From: Gymnogyps californianus
Taxonomy: Eukaryota; Chordata; Aves; Accipitriformes; Cathartidae
NCBI RefSeq assembly: GCF_018139145.2
Contig: NC_059500.1
Span: 59,115,607-59,179,606 of the forward strand
DNA: 64,000 nt
Direction: 5' to 3'
Shown: piece after piece, positions 1 to 14,079 of the stretch
How the letters are laid out: each line of letters opens with the position of its first letter
Position numbering within the stretch: the first letter of the stretch is position 1
Notes under the pieces: model-generated
What the model was told of the DNA's origin: nothing
The model's input: only the letters and a program-made list of their open reading frames with translations
Databases searched by the model: none
Translations under genes and position numbers: made by a program

Positions 1-3000
1 AAATCTCTGAAAAATTCCCCTGTGTAACATTTGAAGTCAATTGCTGGATAAATCTCATTTTCTCATCTAGCAGAGATCAGAGTCTTTTCTTGTATTTCTT
101 CAGGAGAGGATTACCAATTTTAGAAAGCAAAACTTTTTTTTTTTTTAAATCCATTTCTGACAATCTCTTTGGAAAAACTAACATATATTAGCACAGCTCC
201 ATGTAAACATTCTTAAGCAAGCACCAAAAGATACGCTGAAGAACAGATGAATTTTACCTTTAATCCTAGCATGTTTAAGAAAACCAAGACTACTTCCCTT
301 TGATCTATGATAAAAAGCAGTCAGGGATAGCGAGCAGTACATCTTCCACTGTTTTTTTACTGGAGCCGTTGGTTTTCAGCTCCTTGGAAATAATCAAGCC
401 TTGAATATGAGGAATGTCTCACGGTGATAAACAAAGGATACATCACATCACATACTTCCAAAATATACTAGAAAATACCATGTAATTCCCTTTTTCTGGT
501 GATACTGTGAGTGAAATTTTCAAACACAGCTGGTAATTAGGTGTGTAGTTAACATCAAGTTGCTTATGCTGGCACCTAAAATTAGAATTGGGAGGAAGTT
601 AGCTTCTGAAATATAGGTCTAACAAGACAACGGGGCAGCAGCCAGCCTGCCCGTCTGCCCCACAGCACTGACAGCTCAGCAGCTGGCTCTTTGTTGGGCT
701 GGAGAACTTCTTTCACCAGTGCCAAAACATGGGCACTCTTCACATGCAGAACTCTACCAGAAGCCCAACACCTGCCTTCATCACCAGTCGCAGATAACAA
801 CCCGAGATTCTGATTAAATCGTGAGATGGATGTGACGCTTTACACTCCTCGGACTCTTTGGACATTTCATATTGTTCATATCTTTAAGAAGTCACCTAAA
901 ACCAGTCTTGCTCCTAAGCACACGGACCAGAACCAATAACTCCCCACTCCTGACTGCAAGCACCACTCCCAACTACAGGCACTAGTTAATTTGACACACA
1001 GAATCAGGTTCCCTCAACCATTTTCTCCTTCCTCCTGGCTCTCTGACTCTCAACACGAGTGCGTCAACTTCAATAACAGGGGAAAATCCTCCAACTCCTC
1101 TCCCTCAGACAATTTGGTATCCTGGTGGTGAGGACACACCACTCGGAGGTGGTGACCACACATGGGTCCCCCAGCCTGCAGAGAGATGTGAATACAATTC
1201 ATCCATTTTCAGTGCAAGCACCCCAGCTGGCTGGCAAAGGGAGGTGACGGCACTACTTTAACCAATGTGCTGTGGGACTATGGGGCAGGGCACAGATCTT
1301 TTACCTACATGTCCTCAGGAGAGGATCCCATGTTGGTAGAGGTGACCAGCACCCACCAGCCAGGTACCTCCGCTCCAAAGGTAGGCAGGAGAGGAGCAAC
1401 ACTTTCCATGGGCTAATTCTGCAAGCCTCGCCATTCCCTTGGAGATCTCTGGTTCTCTCTACTGACTTTACAAACATTGCAGGCTCTAAGCTCAGGTAAC
1501 GTGAATCAGGTGCCATATTTTTCAGCTCTACATGGGCTTTGTACATGGAGTTGCTTTGAAGTTGTACCCAGCATTTTTATGACTTAATATACTGGTATAT
1601 CAATTTCTGGCAGAATTTTAAAGCAAGCCATTCTGAAAACAAATTTATGGAAGAAAAATGAGTCAAGGGAGAGAAAGATTCAGTTTCCTTTTACACGCAT
1701 GACTCATTTTAATTATCATCCTGCAGGCAGATCACTTAATTGCTAGAAACAACTGATTATTCACTCCTTTTCTTATTAGGCAAAAGTCATTGCACACTCA
1801 GACTGAAAAATCATAACATGAACTAAAAACAGACCTTGTTTGATATTTCTAGCATTTTGACTTTATTTTGTATTTTTACTCCATTTTCAAACTACTGTTT
1901 TTGCAAAATAATGGTAAGTCTACATTGCTCAGACATATTTTTCATTTGCTTTTTTAACATCTGAAACTGGTTACATCAGCTAACAAAGCATTATACTATC
2001 TATTTTTTAAGCTAAGTATCCAGATGTGTCTCTAGAAGTTTATATTTCAATCAATATATTACGAAGGCTTTATTTCAGAGCATAACTCAGTACACAGGAT
2101 TTTCTTCAAAGCACTACATCAGATCAAGGTTTGTTTTTCTTTTACTATACCATAAGGGATCTCAAACAAAGCTAATTTGGCAGAGAAGGGCAAAAAAGAC
2201 AAGAATTTTAATTGCTTTTTTGGGTTGGGTGTTTTGTTTTTTTGTGAAACAGCAGAAGTCATACTGGAAAGAAAAGACGTAAAAATCAAATAGAGCCTTG
2301 GTGACATGGCAAGTGATCAGCTAATGAGATCATGCCAAAACCAGCACCTATAATAGACATACAATGGAATGACAATGACAAAAGCTTGAAAAAAGGTATC
2401 TTTCCTTCTGGCCTGAAGGAGTTGTGTATTGCAGCTGGGAAGACACCTTTTTTTAAAGAAATCAAATACACATGTTGGTATTTCAGCCTGGAAATAAGAC
2501 ATGGCAGCTATAAATAAAGCAGTCCCCCAGCTGCCACGGTTTATTATTGAAGAGTAATATATCTAGAAAAATTATTTGGATTTACAGACGTTCTCAATTA
2601 CATTCAGGTCTTCAAGAATGTATCATTTCATACAAGAGAAGTCTCCAAAAAAGCGTTCAAGCTTGTGAGGGGGAAAAACTCTAGGCCACAGGTTGCTGCC
2701 AAGGTAAGCACTAGTCGGGTCCATCTGGCCAGCTAAACGTGGCAATACTGCACCGATGTGTAGGTGACTGCGCTGCAGGAGGGACTATCCCAAAATAAGC
2801 TCACCAGGGTAGAAAGCACAGCCAGAGACGCACTGGTGATTCCGACTGACGTGAAAGCACTGCTGCAGCTCAGCCAATTTCAATCACTGCTTTTTTTTTT
2901 TGTCCGGACTTTTTCTAGAGTTCTCAAAGTGCAACACCTTAAGGGACTTCGATGTTCATGAGTACTGTATGGCACACAGATTAGCCCAGAATCTGACATA

Positions 3001-3065
3001 TGAAAGCCATGGTTTTGTCAGATGGCCTCTATGCAAATACACACAGCTAGAAACACAGCTAATCT
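1..3065. other. AT-rich non-coding DNA, presumed intron
   Basis: No coding exon, RNA gene or repeat family was recognised here. Short ORFs on both strands have no recognisable family features. A GC-richer patch at about 1100-1500 has ORFs on both strands but nothing I can name. If the CpG island near 25 kb is the LHFPL2 promoter, this is part of that gene's first intron; that rests on synteny alone. Confidence 0.4.
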
Positions 3066-3830
3066 TCTGACCAGCAAGTGAAATGAGTCCTGCACCTGGG
3101 TCAGGGTAACTCCCAGTATCAATACAGGCTGGGGGATGAAGGGATTGAGAGCAGCCCTGCAGAGAAGGGTGGATGAAAAGCTGGACATGAGCCAGCAATG
3201 TGTGCTTGCAGCCCAGAAAGCCAGCCGTGTCCTGGACTGCATCAGAAGAAGCGTGGCCAGCAAGTCGAGGGAGGTGATTCTGTCCCTCTATTGCACTCTG
3301 GTGAGACCCCACCTGGAGTACTGCATCCAGCTCTGGAGTCCTCAGCACAGGAAAGACATGGACCTGTTGGAGTGGGTCCAGAGGAGGCCACAAAAATGAT
3401 CAGAGGGATGGAACACCTCTCCTATGAGGAAAGGCTGAGAGAGTTGGGGTTGTTCAGCCTGGAGAAGAGAAGGCTCTGGGGAGACCTTGTTGTGGCCTTT
3501 CCATACATAAAGGGGGCTTCTAAGAAAGATGGGGACACACTTTTTACTAGGGCTTGTTGCGATAGGACAAGGGGTAATGGTTTTAAACTAAAAGAGGGTA
3601 GATTCAGACTAGATATAAGGAAGACATTTTTTACAATGAGGGCAGTGAAACACTGGAACAGGTTGCCCAGAGAGGTGGTAGACGCCCCATCCCTAGAAAC
3701 ATTCAAGGTCAGGTTGGATGGGGCTCTGAGCAATCTGATCTAGTCGAAGATGTCCCTGCTCATTGCAGGGGGGTTGGACTAGATGACCTCTAAAGGTCCC
3801 TTCCAACCCAAACCATTCTATGATTCTATG
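3066..3830 (+). mobile_element. CR1 LINE, 5'-truncated, 3' end intact
   Basis: This is the 3' part of a chicken-repeat-1 non-LTR retrotransposon. In translation it gives the C-terminal part of the CR1 ORF2 reverse-transcriptase protein, in two frames. The first runs to about 3395 and includes LVRPHLEYC and LLEWVQRR. The second runs to the stop near 3741 and includes [27 protein letters not shown] and [10 protein letters not shown]. One small deletion near 3385 causes the frame change, so the copy is dead. The short 3' UTR ends in the octamer repeat ATTCTATGATTCTATG, the CR1 hallmark. The body extends 5' to at least the stretch encoding HLGQGN near 3095; the exact 5' truncation point is uncertain. 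The good match to younger avian CR1 and single frameshift suggest a fairly recent bird-lineage insertion. Confidence 0.93.
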
Positions 3831-4104
3831 AAATAGATTCATACCTTATGGAGCTAGAAAGGAAGGACTGCTATATAACTCAAGCCATATGACTTCCCTG
3901 AAATAATTCAGTGTTGAATTACAGCTTATTTTTCTGGGAGAAAAAAATGTAATCTTGATTCTAGAATTGCCCATAACTTTCTTACTGACACCCTAAACCA
4001 AATAAATACACTATAGGGCATAGTTCTCAGTCCACTGTAGATTTCTCTGGCTCTTCTCTGGTCACAGTCAGCATCATCTTTGATTCATGGACATTAGCAG
4101 GGTA

Positions 4105-5790
4105 TTCCAGTAGCAGTTGTACCAGTGCCAAATACATGATATAACCTCTACTCCTCAGCAGAGCATCTCATTTTCAACACCCGGAAATCGCACTAGTCCT
4201 TTCCAGGCATACTGCTACATTGAGACTTCATGTTGAGCTGATTATCTGCTGCAACCCTCTATTCAGAGTTGCCACATTTCACGCAGGACATGCCTGTAGG
4301 AGTTATTCATGTTTCCTATCAGGATGACTTTGACTTCAGATTTGCCATTAACCAGATTCGGCTTACCAACCTATCCACATCACTATCTCCTTCTGTTATT
4401 TGTCATTCCACTAATTGCTGTATGTCATTGGTGGGGAAAGGAATGATTTTTCCATCACTGGTGATTTTTAAATTCGCATAGAATGCTCTTTTCACGTTGC
4501 AGCTCAAACAAGAATTAATTCAGAAGTGTCCTAATGCCTCCATTGCCCAGGAATTCAGCTGCCTGACCACAGGGGTCCTTTCAGGCCTTGCAAGCTCTGG
4601 TTTTGTGACTCTTCAGAGGTTGGCAGGGGTAATGTGATTTTTGTTTTATGTCACCAATAAAAGTATCAGTGAAGAGCCAGCAACTTATGTGCAAACCCAC
4701 CTAAACAATGACAACTATTTACAGTTACATTAGGCACCTGTCATTTAGCCAGGTCAAAGCTGATCCTTTGATTTTGCTTTGTTCTACTTCGTGAACAAAA
4801 ACGGGTGTTGAAAGGTTAAATACTTGACCTAAGCCCATTACGTCTTTATCCATCAACTGAACTTGTCACTTAATGTAAAAACATTATCCAGTTAATTGTA
4901 TCAGATTAATTTTCCACAAACCCATACCAGTTAGTAATAGTTTTATACACTTCTTCCAGCACCTATTAATTCAATCCCATCACAGACAGCACAATGTCCT
5001 ACCCTAAAGCCTGGCTTTTCCAGCATTTCCATCCAGCCCACCAAGCACCTTTTCCCTGGAGGAGGCAGAGTGTGGTTTTCAGGTAGCACCCACTGCTTGA
5101 GGAGCAAAATATCGCTGCCTACCACAACTTGATGCAGAGGGTCAGGCTGAAGCTGCTGGTGATGGGAGCCAGTGACCATTTCTGGTGTACCACTGCCCGC
5201 CACCATCAATCTGCTCTTACCTCTTCAGGCAGCAACAGCAATCCAACTGTTCAGGGCTGACAGCACAGTCCACCCGCCCATCTGTATATCCAGCTGTCTT
5301 CCTAACCTCTCCTCCCCAGCAGCCCATAACAAAACCCAGATCCAGCCCACAAGTCTGTGTTGTACAATATTAAATCATCACATGTAATCTAATAAACTAG
5401 AGACAAAACACTTATGTCATATTCTAGTCTCTGAAACTTCTCCAGAAGTAAAAAAAAAAAAAAAATTGGGGGGAGAGGTGGTGAGGATGGGGATGTAAAT
5501 AGCATTAACAGAGCAGAGAACTCACTGCTCAGCTTTTCCAAATTTTCTGGATGCACTTTCTTTGGCCCTGGTGATTTAAAGGATGCTGTTTAATGGTGGG
5601 CGTTACTAGACTGGAATCTGTTTTGTTATAAACCTATGAAAAGAGCTGTCTCTTCCAAATACTGAACAACGCTACTTAATAAAATCCTTGCTAGTTTTGC
5701 ACTCTCATTTACAGTTATACCATTCCTATCGAGTAATGCACCAACTGTAGTGCTGCAGTTTGATTTGCTCCTCACAGAATAAACTCAAGA
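4105..5790 (-). mobile_element. Ancient CR1/L3-like LINE remnants (fragmented)
   Basis: On the minus strand, several stretches resemble the reverse-transcriptase region of old amniote CR1/L3-type LINEs. About 4105-4440 resembles the part after the catalytic motifs, 4690-4940 resembles the part around the conserved 'subdue/misuse' RT blocks, and 5530-5790 resembles sequence between endonuclease and RT. The order is collinear for a single minus-strand element. Each match is highly decayed, with no open frame, and 4950-5440 is not recognisable. I recognise this by overall pattern against remembered family sequence. A repeat-library search is needed to fix family and limits. Confidence 0.45.
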
Positions 5791-7103
5791 GCCCTGAACA
5801 CAGTGATCAGGACAGTCACACCCATGGGGCAGAGTCTTGGCTTCTTTTAAACAAGATTTGTAGCTGGCTCCTCTTCAATGTCCAAAGATTGAAGTCACCT
5901 GTGAGGTGAAACAGGAGGAGACTAAGTTCTGAGAACAATGATTATTATCCCACCCTAACAAATTAAAACACAAAGGATTAGTGTAAAAAACAAACTGTTA
6001 TTTTTGTATATTTGGAATACTAATACAGATATACTGTGTGTCCTAGAAATGAACAGACGTCTAGAGTTTAATAGGTGGCACTGGCAAGCATTCTGAGTTG
6101 CGTGTCATGGTGGGCAAAGAGATACTCTGTGAATCTCTTAAAACTAGAAATCTACTGTATAGCTGCATTAAACAGTTGGAGACCAGACTTTGGGACCCAG
6201 AGGCCCACTGGCAATTCTGTGCTCTCAAATAATTCACAAAGAAAGTGCCTGCATGTTCCTCCAGAATTTTATGACAACTGAAAACAGGCATGGAGCAGTT
6301 GCTGCTGAAAAAGGGCTTTAACAGCTATGCTGGATTGGGGTTTTTAATTAAATTTCCAGCTTACATTTTGCATTTCTGCACATGCAGAACTAATTGCTTC
6401 TCATCTATGTGATCCTAAGTATATATATCATGTATGATCTTGGTGGGCAGAAACCATCCATTTCAATTCATTTCCTCTTACCCTGCATAATACCTCTATA
6501 AACTTAAGTCAGATCTCTACTGGCACTGCAACACTATCACTGCCGAACGGGTAGTCTGTCTTTCAAAACTTTTAAGAAAAGTAATTTTCTTTCATTTTAG
6601 ATCAACAGATTTGTATAAACTTAAAATACAAATATATCGCTAAAGGCTGCCTATAGCTATTCGTAGTTATTAAAATTTCCAGCATCAGTTCCTGTTATAA
6701 TTGATGCTGATATTTTCCCATAAAGTTAGTAAGCAGAGTTTTATAAAGGAATGGAAGAGTACATCTCTTAAATGCCAGTCAGCTTCTGAGACAACTTTAA
6801 AAAGACCCCAAACTCTCATCAGTATGAACTCAACAATGCGTAATGGCCTTAAAAAGAGAAGCTCCACGTAACATTAATCAGTAATCACTCCTGAAGAGAA
6901 GTAGATACAATGCCCATAGCATTATTTAACATATTCTGGTTGCTTTTTCTATTTTTTTAAACCCCCGAATGGAAACTGTGTCCTGTCACACTAATGACTA
7001 CAGTTCCCCTGAAAACACCTGAAAATATATCATAGACAATTCATGGTGTAACTGTTATTTAGGCTTACCATGTTTAAGAATTGGAATTCATGTCTTCAAT
7101 GCT

Positions 7104-7126
7104 TAAATAAATAAATAAATAAATAA
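7104..7126. repeat. (TAAA)n microsatellite
   Basis: About five to six uninterrupted copies of a TAAA tetranucleotide. This is a simple repeat with no evident function. Confidence 0.95.
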
Positions 7127-10100
7127 GGCCTCAGTAAGTGATTGAAAATTTATTTTGCAACCCAGTTTTACAGAGGAAAATTCCTATTCACCAAGTACTC
7201 AGAAAGCCTGACCTCATCTAGGTCAGTATTATCAATTGCAGCCTCTTCTGAGCAAAATCAAACATTTCCCAAGCTGTGTCTAGCGGTTTCCTTCACAACC
7301 CTCTAAAGTTGAAAGGCAGGGCAGCTCTGCAAAAATGGTTTAAAGCAACAGACAAAAGATGAGCGTTAGCTTTTCCCTTGGCCATTCTGAGATTAAAAGC
7401 TGATACAACATACGCAACATGACTCCCAGCTTCAGTATGGAAGCAGCCATTAAATGTTTGGAGCCTTTTGTGCCCTGTTCGTTTGGTACCACATGACCAC
7501 CTCCCTGTACTGGACCTCCTCTCCAAAGCTGCTGATATGCAGTCTCAGAACTTTCTTCTTCTATCAAAGTCAGACAACCATAAAAAAAAAGGATAACAAC
7601 ACTGTGATGTATCCACAAGAAGTATGACAATTTCTTGCTCACCGATCACATTCCTAAAGGCAGATTTGTATTTCAGGATGGCAAAAGAATAAAATTTCAA
7701 GAGTTCTCCATCAGATATGGGAGACTAATGAGATCTGGATGTCAAAAGCTAACCCAAAGTGCCACAAAATGGGACCATATGCCTAGAGTACATGAATGTA
7801 CATCACACACATGAAGAGCACATGGAGAATACATTAGCGTACACAGCACATAGGTCAGTGTGTGCTTCCTTGATAACAGCAATAGATCTCTTAGGTAAAT
7901 AACATCTCTCTCCTTTCACTATTATCTGCACTCATTTCTTTCTCAAACGCTCAACATAAGCTCTATTAATTGACCAAAAGAATAATAAATACAGGCTCTG
8001 AGTAACTGCCAGGGGCAGGAGGTAAAATAATTCAAGGTACTAAAGTGAATATGCACTCTTTCAAAGCAAGTATCTTCATTTCAGCTGAAACAAGACAGAC
8101 AGGCTCCCTTTAACAGGCATGTTTTCAATACAAAAATCAATACTTGAAATTTTATCTAGAAACTGACACCACTCAGCCAAGATGGCTCAAATTTCTGCTG
8201 CCCTGTTCCTGTCAAACCAAAGGAAACTCCAATTTCAAATCTAATTTTGCGTCTTCATCTGTTTATAGGAGGAAAACAAAGATACTATTGGAACCTGTTT
8301 TAGAATAACCAAATCAAGTGTTACAAATTTACAGAAATTGATTTAAATGATCACGTTAAAAAAAAATTCCTTAGCTATAAATGAAAGACCAACTGATACT
8401 GTACATGTTTTACTAATCACACAACAATATCCCTCAGTTACGTTTCAGAATACTGAGGTTTCTTAGACGCAGTTTTTCTCAATAGCAGCCATGCCAGAAT
8501 ATGGATGGTTGAGGATTTGGTTGCTTCTTTAAAAGTCAACTGACTCAAACCATTCATGCATTTAAAAAGCCTAATAAGTCAAACAATGCGATGAAAAAAT
8601 AACTGTAAAAAGGGATAAGCTAACTTTGCCTTTAGGAACTAATTTTGTTCATTTTTTGGTAACATTCATCTTTTTAAAGTATCAACTGTAAATGCACAAA
8701 CTAAAAATAAAAGCGGACAGAATCACAGAAAGCTGGCTAAAATTGTGAAGTATGCAAGTGCCTCATAACTTCAAAATTTGCATTTACCATAGATAATTAA
8801 TTTAATAAACCACACTTCCTGGCAGTGTGCCACAACTCACCTCTTCAGGAAATGCCAGAAGGATGTATGACTATGATGTGGTTGGTCCCTGAGTTATCTG
8901 AAAAGTACACTGTGAGCAGTACTTATTCATAAGAGATTTAGTTATGAGGTTTTGGAAAGGGAATGGAAATAGCTCAGCTGTTCCTCCTGTTCAAAAAAAC
9001 CTGCATTAACATTTCCCCATTTTTTAAAGCAGAGGTCGTATTTGCTTGTTTTGTTCAATGTAGTTCATTGTCTCTTGGTTACATGTAAAGCTTCCAATGA
9101 ATGGGTTTATGAACCACCCCTTCACATCATCACACATGAAAGACTGGTGACTTTTCTACCAGCTGCACCATCCCTAGCCAAAATATACAAGTCCTCAGTA
9201 TTTGTCCATGCTTCTAAAATAATAGTGACTTCTAATGACCTTGATCTAAGAAAAAGGAATTGCATGGCTATGTCTGGTAGATGCTCGATGAAATGGAGCA
9301 TCCACCCTTTTGGATACTGCAAGACATATAGCTTCTCAAATATTCAGTCATAAATAACTATATGTACATACACTCATACAATCAAAATGTATAAATCCCA
9401 GTTAATGTAACAGGTAAGGCATGATCTCTGGCTTTATGATCAGCACGTGTCCTCCGGTCACATGGCCACGCATCCACAGTGGACAAGTACCCAGTCCTGC
9501 TGCCTGGTGGGACTGTGGAGTCCTCACGAGTGAGGGAGATGGGGATTGCAACTCATCCAGCTCAGTGCCCTCTCTCTGCTTATGACTGATGGGCCTCAAG
9601 AAAGAGAGGAGATGGGAATGACAGGCACAACTACATTATTACAGAAAACAAAAAAGAAAATCATAAAAGGGGAAAAATAATGGAAAACATACCAATTTAA
9701 ATGCACAAAATGGAAAAGTTTCCCAGAGACAGAGTGTGAAAGGGTTAACCACAAACCTACACATCTAAGTATTGTGGTGACCCTCCAGGTTCTGTATATT
9801 AAGGTCAATATTCAACAAATATTTCCATCACAACTTCTAACACAAGTTCAAGAACTAGTGAACTTTAGCACTAACGAAGCTAAAGTTCGTTTAAAAACAA
9901 AACAAAACAAACCCCACAAACTGTTCTTAGAAACTAGAGATAGGGAACAGTCAGTCTGCTCAGTCTAGGTCAACGCAAGAGTGCTTGTTACAGCATTGCT
10001 TTCTGAACAAAGCATCCTATTTATCATATCTGATTAATGCAATTTTTGGTATTTGACAGGAAACAGTTCCAGAGAAAATTGTTTCAATACACAAAGTAAC

Positions 10101-12060
10101 ACTGACACACAGCCCACATTTTCTTCATTTCATCCTATTACCACCTTGCTTCTTTGACCTCATTTCACCACTGCTTAACAAAGCCATTAAGAGTAGTTTT
10201 GTTTTCCTCATAAATCTTCCCACCAACCCTTTGATCCTTTCGATACCTTCTTCTTAATTCCTTTGATTCTGTCAACATCTTTTCACAACAGGTACCTTCA
10301 ACTGCCTGCAATTCAAACAAATGTAAATGTACTCCAGGACAGAGAGGTGTGTTATAAAACAGGGAAGAAACACTTTTTCTTTCCGCCCTTTCTTGGTCCA
10401 TAGAATATTTTTGCAGACAACTGAAACTGATCTTTTTTCATTACTATCTCAAACTCAGATCTTACGTATTTTCCCATTTCTTTAAATATTAACAGGTTTT
10501 AGGTTTCTCAGACCCACTTGCTTTTTAGTTTAAACTGCATAGCTGCATAGTATTAAATAACATTTTTCAAGATAAAACTCAGTATAGTGTTTTTCCTGCT
10601 GATATTTAATTTGGGAGGCTTGATGCTGAATGAGGGATGATACTATGATGTCTATCTCTGCTGGTATTTTCTTAACAGATTTCCGTCCTGAGAAATTATA
10701 TATTAGTTCTGCACAAGAGTGAACTGTGAGTTCTAAAAAATTATTTATGAAATCATGTCAATTATGGTCAAAGAATACTTTTTTCACATGTCCAATCAAA
10801 CAAAATTAAGACTCTGTGTGTATGTAAGACTCAAAATACATCTCAAAAGTTAACTATGTACCAAGCAATCACATTATTATAAATATTAAATATCATTAAA
10901 ACTGCAACACACAGTCACTTGCTTTTATAATATTTTCCAGACAGTGCATGTGTTTAAAAATGTAACTTTTCACATATTTAAATAACTATCTACCTTGTGC
11001 TGGAACAAACCAATGTGTAGGTGGTGAATCTTCTAGCCGAGCTGAGCAAAAACTTTAGTACACAGACAAATAAATGAAAGGGAGCCAAAATAACTTCCCT
11101 CTAAAGGCAGAAACTCATTTAAGCATATGGAAAAACCATAATCATTAGGGAAACTAGTTTATCTTCTGTTTCTGAAGGGATATAATAAATAACAGACACA
11201 ACTACAGTGTGGGCCACGTCCAGGAAATCTGTGAGGTCTCTTGGACCACACACTCCCTCCAGAAAGTCACACGTAGTAATGATGAAGCAACTAACCCACT
11301 CAGGGCAATGCTCAGATCGCTTACATATGGCTAGAAAAGTAGAGAGAGACATTCACCAAACAGTTACCAGCACCTCAAGAACTCCTACCATTGCCAGACT
11401 GAACACCAGCTATCCCAGTGGCATTTGAGGATGCAGGAATAGCTACAGGCCTCTGCACAGGCTTGCAGTCCCAAATAATTCCAATGCGACAGGAGAAACA
11501 AATTCATTTTTAGACAGAGTCTTCCATTGACCGCTTCATTTATTTTTTTAAACTTCAAGATGCAGAAGCTTTCAGAACTGCAGAGCTCTCTGAGCCACAG
11601 TCAGCAACCACAGAAGTGGGTACGGATCGTCTTGTGCCCGCCTACAAGTTACAACCAACCAAACCTCCATGCAAGAGGAAAGGAAAACCAACAACTTCCT
11701 GATCACGTTAAATTACAGGAGAAGGAATATGAAATATTTCATTCAACAGTTGCTTCTCCTCCAACTGGCTGACAGGTAAAGAACGCCTGCCCTTTTTAAA
11801 AACCAAATGTATCCTATCTTCAAAACAACAGATTAAATAGGAGCCATTCAAAAACTTGGCTCTCAGCAGAGCCATAATCGAGGGGGAGGGACCAACTACT
11901 GAATCATTTATTCCACTGTGAGAGCATGTGAACTTCATAGAAAAAAGGAAAAAAAAAAAGAAAAAAAAGATCAAGCTTCTGCTGCATAGACAGGTTTAGG
12001 CTGACTATAGCCATATATAGTAATTTTCCCCTTTAAATCTTTATCTCAGTCAAATGAAGA

Positions 12061-12079
12061 CACACACACACAAAAAAAA
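12061..12079. repeat. (CA)n followed by poly-A
   Basis: Short CA dinucleotide run grading directly into an A homopolymer. It is a simple low-complexity repeat. Confidence 0.85.
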
Positions 12080-13828
12080 CCCCAATAATAATGTATGCAT
12101 GGAAAAATTAAGATTCAAAGCTTAAAATGTGGATCAGCCTCTACTCACTAAGAACAATGCTGAGCAGCAATTTTCATTCCTCTCAGTTCATAAACAAAGA
12201 CTGTTACTACATGATTCAGCCATTAATGGAGTAACAGCATGCGCATGTTAAAACAAAAGAGACATTTAATTTGAACTAGTTAAATCCAGAGCTACTAGGA
12301 CATACAACTCATCCAAGATCAAATAATTTAGAGTTACATGCAAAAACAGAGTGGTAGTGTACAGCAAAGAGACTTTAGGAAGTTGCCAGTTGCGAACAGC
12401 AGACAGAACCAGTAGGTGGACATACTATTTTTTAAACAGGACACTAGTTTCACTGCAAGACCAGCTGACAGACTATTTCTATCATCTGGTAATGAGATAA
12501 ACACAGATTAAAAGGTACGCTGGTTGGTTCTCACAAGCGAAATCGAGATGTCCATGGTGATCCAAAGATAGCAGAGCACTCCCTGCCCTGCGCAAGGAAG
12601 CTCACAGAAAGCTGTTGGGGAGAAAGAAGAGATCTGCAGGTTTTGCCAGAAGGTGCCCAGATTTCAGAGTCTGCCTGCTGAGCCCTTGCGTCCACCCTTG
12701 CACCGTCACTTAGACCTTCTGCCTGCTCCTCTCTTTACGAGGACAATGCCCTGCGCACAAGACTCTTCTAGACGTCTGTGAGTATGAAGCCAGTCCTTAT
12801 TTGTTACTATTTCATGTAATGTTTTTAGCTATTCTTATTAATTACAGTTCCTTTAGAAAAAACAAATGCTTGACCATACCTGCTTCCTCTCTGAATAAGG
12901 AGATACATAATGATGTTTTGAACTTCTGAGGCTTTGCAGGAAACCACAGGAAGCTGATGTTAAAAACAAAACACTGCTTTCTAAAAAAGAGACAGGAAAT
13001 AAGCTTTATATTTTTGAGAATTTGACTGAGGACGGGCACATAATGGTCTAAGTCAGTCCACAAAAAATAAGTATCGGACAATTTTATTTCCCCGTAGATT
13101 GCAAACTGCTTTACCATGCTACTCAATGGGACTCTAATTGCCCATTCTTCATTTATCAGACCAACATCTTCCTGAAATGGGCCGTAATATCTGAGGATTT
13201 TAGGGATAATGTGGAGTATATTACATGTGTTTCCAAAGATGGCTAGACGTATACTGCTCCTCTCAGCTGATGAATGATGCCTCAGCCCAGATGGACAGAC
13301 ACAGGTCTGATGCACTGGATTTTAATTAACCCGTGCTTATAAGTAACCTTTCACATTATCAGATACAGAAAAACACAAGTGAGTAATGACAGCATTGATT
13401 TTGATCAGTCTTTGTCTTTGTTCAATCTTTCCATTAGAGGAAAGTACATTGGAAAGAGATATCTTTGTTTTCCAAATTATCTGGCTTGTTTGATGCAAAT
13501 CTGAACTTTTCATCCTCACTGGAAAAAAAAAAATTGTACTCAATAAAATCATATATTCTACTTAGTCAGAGAGCAAGCGTGAATGGGAAGTGAAGCAATA
13601 AACATCAATGCCTGCAAATGTAGACTGTCCCTTGGCAGAGAACTCTGTGGCCATAGATAAGGATTCAGAACGAAAAACTTCAAATGGAAGATTTGTTAAT
13701 TGGTTATTAAATTACTTTTTATTACATTAGAACTTCTTATGCATTTGAGAATTTCTGACATCTTTAGGAATCGTGTAGTATAGAATGAAGAATAAAACAG
13801 TGTCTGACAAATTTGACAGTTATGTCTT

Positions 13829-13850
13829 ACTACTACTATTATTATTATTA
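13829..13850. repeat. (ACT)n(ATT)n microsatellite
   Basis: A compound trinucleotide repeat in which a few ACT units pass into ATT units. Nothing suggests it is transcribed in a coding context. Confidence 0.9.
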
Positions 13851-14057
13851 CCACGCTCAAAATTTTAAGCATGGTTATTGCAGGAGGAAAGGACGGTAGT
13901 AAAGACTTCTTTGGATTATCATTTAATTAATGATCTCCCTTCCATAATCTAATCTCCAAAAAGAGTGTTTAACAGTTTTCTTCTAAAAAGTATGGTCTTG
14001 TTACATAAAAACTTAGAAGAAGAATGACTATCATAGGTACCACATCTGAGGTCAATG

Positions 14058-14079
14058 ATCAATCAATCGATTGATTGAT
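14058..14079. repeat. 22-bp perfect palindrome with PBX/HOX-like sites
   Basis: The left arm is ATCAATCAATC and the right arm is its exact reverse complement, with no spacer. Each strand contains TGATTGAT, the established PBX-HOX heterodimer consensus. It may be a composite homeodomain binding site in an intronic element or a chance palindrome. Conservation data would decide. Confidence 0.6.

Noticed and set aside
12842..13315. 157-codon minus-strand ORF in the presumed intron
   Set aside because: No recognisable family and no flanking splice or promoter evidence. A run of this length can occur by chance in 64 kb searched in six frames. A protein search with a significant hit would change this.
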